In this document: in pieces, positions 1-5,420 of the stretch
How positions within the stretch are numbered: the first letter of the stretch is position 1
How the letters are laid out: each line of letters begins with the position of its first letter
From: an uncultured Porphyromonadaceae bacterium
GTDB lineage: Bacteria; Bacteroidota; Bacteroidia; Bacteroidales; Muribaculaceae
Assembly (NCBI GenBank): GCA_947176615.1
Contig: CAMWRO010000091.1
Span: forward strand, 1-9,286
Direction: 5' to 3'
Length of the DNA: 9,286 bases
The notes under the pieces: model-generated
What the model was told of the DNA's origin: nothing
The model's input: the letters and a program-made list of their open reading frames with translations, nothing else
Database searches by the model: none
Program-made: the position numbers and the translations under genes

Positions 1-240
1 ATTTTTTTGATGCGTTTTGATTTTTCAATTTCTGTGACGGGAGGGTGGGGGAGACGCGAGTGATTTTTTGCGGGTTTGGGCGGGATTTTTGCGGGGAAGT
101 GGCCGTGATTGCTGAAATTTTTGATTCTCGGAGGGTTAAATCGGGGTGTTTTGGGGTGTAATGGATTGATTATGTGGTGGTTTGGTGGTTTTTTAGCGTG
201 TCGGGGGAATTTGGTCAAAAAAGTGGAGTTGTTGATTTTT
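1..240. other. G/T-rich noncoding stretch upstream of ybeY
   Basis: I see no credible gene, tRNA or repeat array here. My hand count over 240 bases is about 89 G, 95 T, 38 A and 18 C, so the + strand is about 77% G+T with almost no C. Several G tracts are present: 39-51 has three runs of three or more G, and 72-96 has four G runs separated by 3, 1 and 8 bases, a loose G-quadruplex pattern. GGGGTGT occurs twice (143-149 and 153-159). The 11-mer TTGATTTTTCA occurs at 17-27 and again at 232-242, bracketing the stretch. Function is unknown. It could be an upstream gene's trailer, a degraded gene or a structured leader region. Confidence 0.6.
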
Positions 241-249
241 CAGAAAATC
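234..249. repeat. Small inverted repeat at the ybeY promoter
   Basis: GATTTT (234-239) and AAAATC (244-249) form a perfect 6-bp inverted repeat around the 4-base loop TCAG. It overlaps where the -33 element of the ybeY promoter should lie, so it could be a small operator. It is short and A/T-rich, so chance is a fair explanation. Confidence 0.25.
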
Positions 250-269
250 GGTAAAATTTATTACCTTTG
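238..269 (+). promoter_or_regulatory. Putative Bacteroidota-type promoter of ybeY
   Basis: TACCTTTG at 262-269 matches the Bacteroidota -7 consensus TAnnTTTG exactly. The -33 element is weak: the best candidate is TTTC at 238-241, about 20 bases upstream, against consensus TTTG. Transcription would begin near 275, giving an A/T-rich leader of roughly 20 bases before the ATG at 294 with no clear Shine-Dalgarno sequence, which is usual for this phylum. It probably drives ybeY and mnmG, and perhaps apt and uvrC by readthrough. Confidence 0.6.
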
Positions 270-293
270 TGAGTAATATCTTTACTTCGGTTT

Positions 294-746
294 ATGAACA
301 AGATAGAATGGACTGCCGACGGCACGACCGTGCTACCGGCATTGGACTATGATGTGCTGCAGACGTGGGTCGCCCGTGTCGCCGCTGCCCACAACCGTAT
401 CGTGGGGCCGCTGGTCTACATCTTTTGTGATGATGAGAAAATCCTGAAGGTAAACGTGCAGTTTCTCAACCACGATTATTATACCGATATTATAACATTT
501 GATTACTCCCGTGGCCGCATGGTGTCAGGCGATATGTTCATTTCGCTTGACACGGTGCGCAGCAATGCCGAGATGGTGGGGGCGACCTATGACCGCGAAC
601 TGCTGCGGGTCATCATCCACGGTGTGCTGCACCTGTGTGGCATCAACGATAAGGGTCCCGGCGAGCGCGAAATCATGGAGGCTCATGAAGAAGCTGCGCT
701 GAAGATGCTTGCCGAGATGGGAGTGAATGTGGATAACGTTTTGTAA
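294..746 (+). CDS. ybeY: Endoribonuclease YbeY (rRNA maturation factor)
   Basis: YbeY is a cytoplasmic metal-dependent endoribonuclease needed for 16S rRNA 3'-end processing and ribosome quality control. This 150-residue protein has the family's usual length and core: LNHDYYTDIITFDY at 58-71, SGDMFIS at 79-84 and the metal motif HGVLHLCGIND at 109-119. The canonical motif is HGxLHLxGYDH. The first two histidines are present (H109, H113), but the third metal-ligand position is D119. The loop that carries the conserved Arg59 in E. coli YbeY (between LNH and the T-D-V-L-S-F segment) is shortened and has no arginine. From memory, other Bacteroidales YbeY proteins share these changes, so they look like a lineage trait rather than decay. 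The ATG at 294 follows a good -7 element. mnmG starts 11 bases after the stop, implying co-transcription. Confidence 0.93.
   Translation: MNKIEWTADGTTVLPALDYDVLQTWVARVAAAHNRIVGPLVYIFCDDEKILKVNVQFLNHDYYTDIITFDYSRGRMVSGDMFISLDTVRSNAEMVGATYDRELLRVIIHGVLHLCGINDKGPGEREIMEAHEEAALKMLAEMGVNVDNVL
728..736 (-). other. Isolated DnaA-box consensus within ybeY
   Basis: TGTGGATAA on the + strand is the exact complement of the high-affinity DnaA box TTATCCACA. It lies inside the last codons of ybeY (N-V-D-N). I found no second exact match in the window. A single 9-mer has roughly a 7% chance of occurring somewhere in a window this size, so a functional role is doubtful unless it acts with the parS site 1.9 kb away. 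Confidence 0.2.
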
Positions 747-757
747 ATCAAGGATAA

Positions 758-2641
758 ATGAAGTTTGAATATGATGTCATAGTCATCGGTGCGGGACACG
801 CCGGATGTGAGGCGGCCTCGGCCTCGGCACGTCTGGGAGCATCCACGCTGCTGATTACCATCGACATGAACAAGATTGCGCAGATGAGCTGTAATCCGGC
901 TGTTGGCGGTATAGCCAAAGGTCAGATTGTCAGGGAGATAGATGCTCTTGGCGGTATGATGGGAATTGTCACCGACACGACGGCCATACAGTTCAGGATG
1001 CTCAACCGCTCCAAGGGGCCCGCGATGTGGAGTCCCCGTGCCCAGAGTGACCGCATGGCATTCAGCCTTGCATGGCGCGAGTTGCTTGAAAACACTCCGG
1101 GCCTGTCGATGTGGCAGGACTCGGTCAACAGTCTGACCTTTGATTCCGACGGGCGCGTGGCGGGTGTCATGACGGCTCTCGGGGTCGAATTCAAGGCCCG
1201 GGCGGTGGTGCTGACGGCCGGAACGTTTCTGAACGGACTGATGCACACGGGGCGCGTGCAGCTCCCCGGCGGCCGCGTGGCCGAACCGGCATCCCACGGA
1301 ATCACCGAGCAGCTCCGCGAGATGGGATTCACGACCGACCGCATGAAGACCGGTACGCCGGTGCGCATCGACGGCCGCTCGGTAAAGTGGGAGCTTACCA
1401 ACCTTCAGGAAGGTGAGGATGACTTTCACAAGTTCTCTTATCTGCCCGGTGTCAGGCGCAAGCTGCGTCAGCGTCCGTGCCACACGGTCTATACCAATTC
1501 CGAGACCCACGCGATATTGCGCGCCGGACTTCCCGACTCGCCGCTCTACAACGGGCAGATTCAGAGCATAGGGCCGCGTTACTGTCCCAGCATCGAGACC
1601 AAGATTGTGACGTTTGCCGACAAGGAAGAGCACCAGCTTTTCCTCGAACCGGAGGGGGAAACCACGCAGGAGTATTATCTCAACGGATTTTCCTCGTCGC
1701 TGCCTATCGACATACAGTTCCGCGCGCTGGAGACGATACCTGCATTGAAAGATGTGCAGCTTTACCGTCCCGGCTACGCGATAGAATATGACTTTTTTGA
1801 CCCGACGCAGCTGCACCACACGCTTGAGACAAAGCGTGTCGCCGGTCTTTATTTTGCCGGACAGGTCAACGGTACGACCGGCTATGAGGAGGCCGCAGGG
1901 CAGGGCCTTGTGGCGGGAATCAACGCCGCTCTGTCGGTCATGGGAAAGGAGCCGATGGTGCTTTCGCGCGACGAAGCCTATATCGGTGTTCTGATTGACG
2001 ACCTTGTCACGAAAGGAGTCGACGAGCCTTACCGCATGTTTACCTCCCGCGCCGAGTACCGCATCCTGCTGCGGCAGGATGATGCCGATATGCGCCTGAC
2101 GCCGCGAGGCCGCGAAGTGGGACTTGTCGATGACGAGCGGTGGGAGCTCATGCAGTCAAAGCTCGCCCAGCGCGACTCGCTGATAGGGTTCTGCCGCGAG
2201 TTCTCGGTCAAAGCCTCCATTATAAATCCGTCGCTTGAGGCGGCAGGGGAGCAGCCGTTGAAACAGGGCGTAAAACTGATAGACCTCGTCCTTCGCCCCC
2301 GCCTTAATCTGCGCCTTCTCGCGTCGATGATAGAGCCGTTGCAGCGATTCCTCGATGAAAATATCGAGGCGGAACGCCGTGACGAAATCGTCGAGGCCGC
2401 CGAAATATTGATGAAATACAGCGGGTATATCGAGCGTGAACGGTTGATAGCCGACAAGCTGCACCGCCTTGAGAGCATAAGGCTGAAAGGGAAAATCGAC
2501 TATGCGTCGGTCAAGGCCCTTTCGACCGAAGCGCGTCAAAAGCTGGAGCGAATCGACCCCGAGACCGTCGCGCAAGCCTCGCGCATTCCCGGTATATCTC
2601 CGGCCGATGTCAACATTCTGTTGCTGTTGCTCGGACGGTAA
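758..2641 (+). CDS. mnmG: tRNA uridine-34 carboxymethylaminomethyl synthesis enzyme MnmG (GidA)
   Basis: MnmG is an FAD-dependent enzyme that, with the GTPase MnmE, installs the carboxymethylaminomethyl (or aminomethyl) group at C5 of wobble uridine 34 in a subset of tRNAs. The 627-residue product is full length (E. coli about 629). It shows the N-terminal dinucleotide-binding motif GAGHAGCEAA at 11-20, CNPAVGG at 45-51, the GidA signature GPAMWSPRAQSDR near 87-99, RYCPSIE with C276, and the second GidA signature GTTGYEEAAGQG. C45 and C276 match the two conserved cysteines of the family. The C-terminal IPGISPADVNILLLLL segment is the helical region that contacts MnmE. The gene sits 11 bases after ybeY and is followed 4 bases beyond its stop by the parS-like palindrome. 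MnmE is not encoded in this window. gidA lies near the replication origin in many bacteria. Confidence 0.97.
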   Translation: MKFEYDVIVIGAGHAGCEAASASARLGASTLLITIDMNKIAQMSCNPAVGGIAKGQIVREIDALGGMMGIVTDTTAIQFRMLNRSKGPAMWSPRAQSDRMAFSLAWRELLENTPGLSMWQDSVNSLTFDSDGRVAGVMTALGVEFKARAVVLTAGTFLNGLMHTGRVQLPGGRVAEPASHGITEQLREMGFTTDRMKTGTPVRIDGRSVKWELTNLQEGEDDFHKFSYLPGVRRKLRQRPCHTVYTNSETHAILRAGLPDSPLYNGQIQSIGPRYCPSIETKIVTFADKEEHQLFLEPEGETTQEYYLNGFSSSLPIDIQFRALETIPALKDVQLYRPGYAIEYDFFDPTQLHHTLETKRVAGLYFAGQVNGTTGYEEAAGQGLVAGINAALSVMGKEPMVLSRDEAYIGVLIDDLVTKGVDEPYRMFTSRAEYRILLRQDDADMRLTPRGREVGLVDDERWELMQSKLAQRDSLIGFCREFSVKASIINPSLEAAGEQPLKQGVKLIDLVLRPRLNLRLLASMIEPLQRFLDENIEAERRDEIVEAAEILMKYSGYIERERLIADKLHRLESIRLKGKIDYASVKALSTEARQKLERIDPETVAQASRIPGISPADVNILLLLLGR

Positions 2642-2645
2642 AATG

Positions 2646-2665
2646 ATTGTTCCACGTGGAACAAT
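2646..2665. promoter_or_regulatory. Putative parS centromere site (ParB/Spo0J binding)
   Basis: ATTGTTCCACGTGGAACAAT is a perfect 20-base palindrome centred between 2655 and 2656. Its inner 16 bases (2648-2663), TGTTCCACGTGGAACA, fit the widely conserved chromosomal parS consensus (TGTTnCACGTGnAACA), including the CACGTG core. It lies in the 65-base gap between mnmG and apt. ParB loads at such sites, spreads along DNA and recruits SMC and ParA for chromosome segregation, usually within the origin-proximal part of the chromosome. No parA or parB gene is in the window. In RNA the palindrome could also fold, and a run of five T follows at 2672-2676, so a secondary effect on mnmG-to-apt readthrough is possible. 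The consensus match is strong; binding is inferred. Confidence 0.8.
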
Positions 2666-2706
2666 TGAATGTTTTTGAATCTCATTTATAATTACTTAAC
2701 AAGATT

Positions 2707-3225
2707 ATGGAATATCTGAAATCTAAAATCCGTGACGTTATCGACTTCCCTCAGAAAGGAATCGTGTTCAAGGACCTCACGACTCTGTTCAAAGATCCTC
2801 GTGGACTTCACATCATCGGGTGGGACCTGTCGCAACTTTACCGCGACAAAGGTGTTACTAAAGTAGTGGGTATCGAGTCCCGTGGCTTTATCGGCGGTTC
2901 AATCCTCGCTTTTGAGCTTGGGGCCGGATTTGTGCCTGTGCGCAAGCCGGGCAAGTTGCCTGCCGACACGATTCAGGCTACCTATGATAAAGAATATGGC
3001 ACTGACACCATCGAGATTCACCGTGATGCAATCGGTCCCGATGATATTGTCGTGCTCCACGACGACGTTCTCGCCACCGGCGGGACAATGGCTGCCGCCT
3101 ACAATCTGGTGAAGTCGATGAACCCGAAGAAAATCTATATCAACTTCATCATCGAGCTTTCGGCTCTCAACGGCCGCGCCAATCTTCCCGCCGATGCCGA
3201 AGTGACATCGCTGATCTCTTACTAA
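2707..3225 (+). CDS. apt: Adenine phosphoribosyltransferase
   Basis: Apt converts adenine and phosphoribosyl pyrophosphate (PRPP) to AMP and pyrophosphate in cytoplasmic purine salvage. The 172-residue product has the normal length for bacterial Apt. Diagnostic features are the N-terminal DFPQKGIVFKDLT segment (13-25), ESRGFIGG (57-64), the flexible-loop motif RKPGKLP (79-85) and the PRPP-binding loop VVLHDDVLATGGT (115-127) with its paired aspartates D119 and D120. The ATG at 2707 fits the conserved family start (E-Y-L-K-S-K-I-R-D). The leader (2666-2706) is A/T-rich and I see no convincing TAnnTTTG element, so expression may come from the ybeY-mnmG promoter. The gene follows the parS-like site and precedes the uvrC hairpin. 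Confidence 0.96.
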   Translation: MEYLKSKIRDVIDFPQKGIVFKDLTTLFKDPRGLHIIGWDLSQLYRDKGVTKVVGIESRGFIGGSILAFELGAGFVPVRKPGKLPADTIQATYDKEYGTDTIEIHRDAIGPDDIVVLHDDVLATGGTMAAAYNLVKSMNPKKIYINFIIELSALNGRANLPADAEVTSLISY

Positions 3226-3289
3226 ATTGAAAATTGAGAATTGAGAATGGAAAAATTGTCCATTCTCAATTCTCAATTTTCCATTCTAA
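3226..3289. repeat. Heptamer-repeat hairpin between apt and uvrC
   Basis: The whole apt-uvrC gap is built from 7-base words. On the left are ATTGAAA, ATTGAGA, ATTGAGA and ATGGAAA (3226-3253). After one extra base come ATTGTCC, ATTCTCA, ATTCTCA, ATTTTCC and ATTCTAA (3255-3289). The arms 3229-3251 and 3259-3281 are perfect reverse complements over 23 bp around a 7-base loop. It starts directly after the apt stop and ends four bases before the uvrC ATG, joined by AAG. In mRNA it would be a long stable stem that could attenuate, process or protect the transcript. There is no U run after it, so it is not a classic terminator. The same words recur at 8581-8682. Confidence 0.9.
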
Positions 3290-3292
3290 AAG

Positions 3293-5107
3293 ATGGCCAA
3301 GCACGATAAATCACCCGAACTGAAAGAGAAGATTTCGATTCTTCCCACTACCCCCGGAGTCTACATGTATTTCGACTCAGAGGGTACGGTGATTTATGTG
3401 GGTAAGGCCAAGAATCTGAAACGCCGCGTCTCGTCCTATTTCAACCGCACCCACGACAGCCTGCGCACCAATCTGCTCGTGCGGGCGATTGTCGACATGA
3501 AATATATCGTCGTGCCGACCGAGCAGGATGCCTTGAATCTCGAATCGTCGATGATAAAGGCTTACCAGCCGCGCTACAACGTGTTGTTGAAAGATGACAA
3601 GACCTACCCGTGGATTGTGGTCACCAACGAGCCTTTCCCGCGAGTGTTCATGACGCGGCAGCAGATAAAGGACGGCTCGAAATATTACGGTCCCTACACC
3701 GACGCGGCTGTGGCGCGAACCACGCTTGAACTTATCCGCGAACTGTATCCGATACGCTCATGCCGCCATCTGATAACCCCCGAGTATGTTGCCAAGGGGA
3801 AGGGGCGGCTGTGTCTCGACTATCATCTGAAACGCTGCACGGGGCCCTGTGTCGGCAAGGTGCCGCAAGAGGAGTATGCCAAATATATCGACCGCATAAA
3901 GTGCATTCTGCGCGGCGACACGTCGGAGCTGCTTGCCCACCTGCGCGGCGAGATGGAACGGCTTGCGGCGGAATTGCGGTTTGAGGAGGCGCAGGAACTG
4001 AAGATGCAATATCTGACCGTGGAGCGTTATCAGTCCAAGAGCGTCATCGTCAGTCCGACGGTCGAGGATGTCGACGTGTTCGGAATAGACGACGAGGAGG
4101 GGAGCGACGACGTTTTCATCAACTACATGCACGTCAGGCGCGGCGCGGTGGTGCGCAGCGTGACGCTCGACTACAAGCGCCGTCTCGACGAGACACGCGC
4201 CGAAATGCTCGCCTATGCCATGAACGAGATTGCCACGTCGCTCTCGGTGGAATATGACGAGGTCGTGGCCGCCGAGGTTCCTGACGTGGAGATGCCCTCG
4301 GTCAAGTTTACCATCCCGCAGCGCGGCGACAAGGCCAAGCTGCTCGAAGTGTCGCGACGCAATGCGCGCCAGCATCGCCTCGACATCATCAACACCCGCG
4401 AGAAACGCAACCCCGAGGCGCGCACCGACCGCATTCTGGAGCGAATGAAACAGGATTTTCGCCTGAGCGAACTCCCGCGCCACATCGAGTGTTTCGACAA
4501 CTCCAACATTCAGGGCACGAATCCCGTGGCCTCGTGTGTAGTGTTCCGCGACGCGAAACCTTACAAAAAAGACTACCGCCATTTCAATATCAAGACAGTC
4601 GTCGGGCCCGACGATTTCGCCTCGATGAAAGAGGTGCTGACGCGCCGTTACACCCGCCTTGTCGAGGAGGGGCGCGAGCTGCCTCAGCTCATCGTGGTCG
4701 ACGGCGGAAAGGGGCAGCTCTCGGCCGCGGTCGAGGCTCTCGACGAGATGGGGCTGCGCGGCACGATTGCGGTTGTCGGCATTGCCAAGCGTCTTGAAGA
4801 AATATATTTCCCGGGTGACAGCATACCTCTTTATATAGACAAAAACAGCGAGTCGCTGAAGGTGGTGCAGCACCTGCGTGACGAGGCCCACCGGTTTGGC
4901 ATCACCCATCACCGCAACCGCCGCAGCAAGACGCAGGCGGTCTCGGCCCTCGACTCGATCAAGGGTGTCGGCGAGAAGACGCGCGTAGCTCTGCTGACCC
5001 ATTTCAAAAGTCTCAAGCGGCTCAAAGAGGCTGACCTCGACGCGATAGCCGAGGTAGTCGGCCCCGCCAAAGCGTCGATTGTGTACAATGCGATACACGA
5101 GGGGTAG
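3293..5107 (+). CDS. uvrC: Excinuclease ABC subunit C
   Basis: UvrC makes both incisions flanking a bulky DNA lesion during nucleotide excision repair, acting on the UvrB-DNA complex. The 604-residue product is full length (E. coli 610). The N-terminal GIY-YIG nuclease domain shows PGVYMYF (21-27), IYVGKAKNLKRRVSSYF (34-50) and the probable catalytic glutamate E84 in ALNLESS. The UVR helix pair that contacts UvrB lies near 212-245 (MERLAAELRFEEAQELK). The C-terminal RNase H-like domain has FDNSN with D402, VVDGGKGQ with D470 and H533, consistent by spacing with the catalytic triad known from Thermotoga UvrC. Helix-hairpin-helix motifs follow at the end (IKGVGEKTRVALL and VVGPAKASIV). The ATG at 3293 is directly after the repeat hairpin. 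I see no defects. Confidence 0.97.
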   Translation: MAKHDKSPELKEKISILPTTPGVYMYFDSEGTVIYVGKAKNLKRRVSSYFNRTHDSLRTNLLVRAIVDMKYIVVPTEQDALNLESSMIKAYQPRYNVLLKDDKTYPWIVVTNEPFPRVFMTRQQIKDGSKYYGPYTDAAVARTTLELIRELYPIRSCRHLITPEYVAKGKGRLCLDYHLKRCTGPCVGKVPQEEYAKYIDRIKCILRGDTSELLAHLRGEMERLAAELRFEEAQELKMQYLTVERYQSKSVIVSPTVEDVDVFGIDDEEGSDDVFINYMHVRRGAVVRSVTLDYKRRLDETRAEMLAYAMNEIATSLSVEYDEVVAAEVPDVEMPSVKFTIPQRGDKAKLLEVSRRNARQHRLDIINTREKRNPEARTDRILERMKQDFRLSELPRHIECFDNSNIQGTNPVASCVVFRDAKPYKKDYRHFNIKTVVGPDDFASMKEVLTRRYTRLVEEGRELPQLIVVDGGKGQLSAAVEALDEMGLRGTIAVVGIAKRLEEIYFPGDSIPLYIDKNSESLKVVQHLRDEAHRFGITHHRNRRSKTQAVSALDSIKGVGEKTRVALLTHFKSLKRLKEADLDAIAEVVGPAKASIVYNAIHEG

Positions 5108-5156
5108 GTCAGAAGTCAGAGGGCAGAGTTATGAGTTATGAAGTAATTCATAATTA
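5108..5156. repeat. Heptamer-phased repeat cluster after uvrC
   Basis: Immediately after the uvrC stop the sequence divides cleanly into seven 7-base words: GTCAGAA, GTCAGAG, GGCAGAG, TTATGAG, TTATGAA, GTAATTC, ATAATTA. The words differ from the ATTGAGA/ATTCTCA set but keep the 7-base step. TTATGAA (5136-5142) and TTCATAA (5147-5153) form a 7-bp inverted repeat with loop GTAA. It could weakly end the uvrC transcript, though no U run follows. Confidence 0.6.
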
Positions 5157-5391
5157 ACGCACGACGAAATCTGAGGCTAATGTGTTGATTAGTAGGGGAC
5201 TTTAAGTCGTATTGCAGCGTTGCGTGGCTGTTTAATCAGGTGATTTACATTCAATTATGCATCATACATTGTGCATTGCGCATTTCGTTCCGGTTTTTTG
5301 AAATCAGAACTGCGGAGAGCAAAATGCAATATTTTTAGGGGCGGAGGGCGGTTTTTTCGGGCAAAATTGATGAAATTAGAGGGTTATATAT
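5157..5391. other. Noncoding region between uvrC and metG
   Basis: No gene or RNA gene is recognisable in this part of the 313-base uvrC-metG gap. It holds a repeat cluster (5249-5283, listed separately), a G-rich patch at 5338-5361 (runs GGGG, GG, GGG, GG, GGG) and, at its end, the metG promoter region. The G-rich patch next to a T run is similar in style to the stretch at 1-240, which also lies just upstream of a promoter. Confidence 0.5.
5249..5283. repeat. Heptamer-phased NNNNCAT repeat
   Basis: The words ATTCAAT, TATGCAT, CATACAT, TGTGCAT and TGCGCAT follow one another without gaps, and four in a row end in CAT. This is a degenerate tandem repeat of 7-base step with a third word family, inside the uvrC-metG gap. 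It is noncoding. Confidence 0.55.
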
Positions 5392-5399
5392 TAATTTTG
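5392..5399 (+). promoter_or_regulatory. Putative promoter -7 element of metG
   Basis: TAATTTTG matches the Bacteroidota -7 consensus TAnnTTTG exactly and lies 21 bases before the metG ATG at 5421. Transcription would start near 5405, leaving a leader of about 16 bases (A/T-rich, no Shine-Dalgarno). The -33 element is unclear: ATTG at 5366-5369 is the nearest match to TTTG, with a slightly long spacer of 22 bases. Confidence 0.6.
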
Positions 5400-5420
5400 C
5401 AGAAAAGTTTAAAATAAGCA

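Noticed and set aside
333..337. Loss of the MetRS KMSKS signature (protein residues 333-337 of metG, read as KISTS)
   Set aside because: The key lysine is retained and I believe this variant is normal for MetRS in this order, so it is not evidence of an inactive enzyme.
2646..2676. Palindrome after mnmG read purely as a rho-independent terminator
   Set aside because: The stem is only moderately GC-rich, the T run starts 6 bases after the palindrome and is short, and the exact 16-base parS consensus is a better explanation. A minor termination effect is not excluded.
3226..3289. CRISPR array
   Set aside because: The units are 7 bases with no unique spacers, and no cas genes are nearby. It is a tandem heptamer repeat forming a hairpin.
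5108..5420. tRNA or small RNA gene in the long uvrC-metG gap
   Set aside because: I found no cloverleaf arms, no T-loop consensus and no CCA end. The repeats and promoter account for the visible structure.
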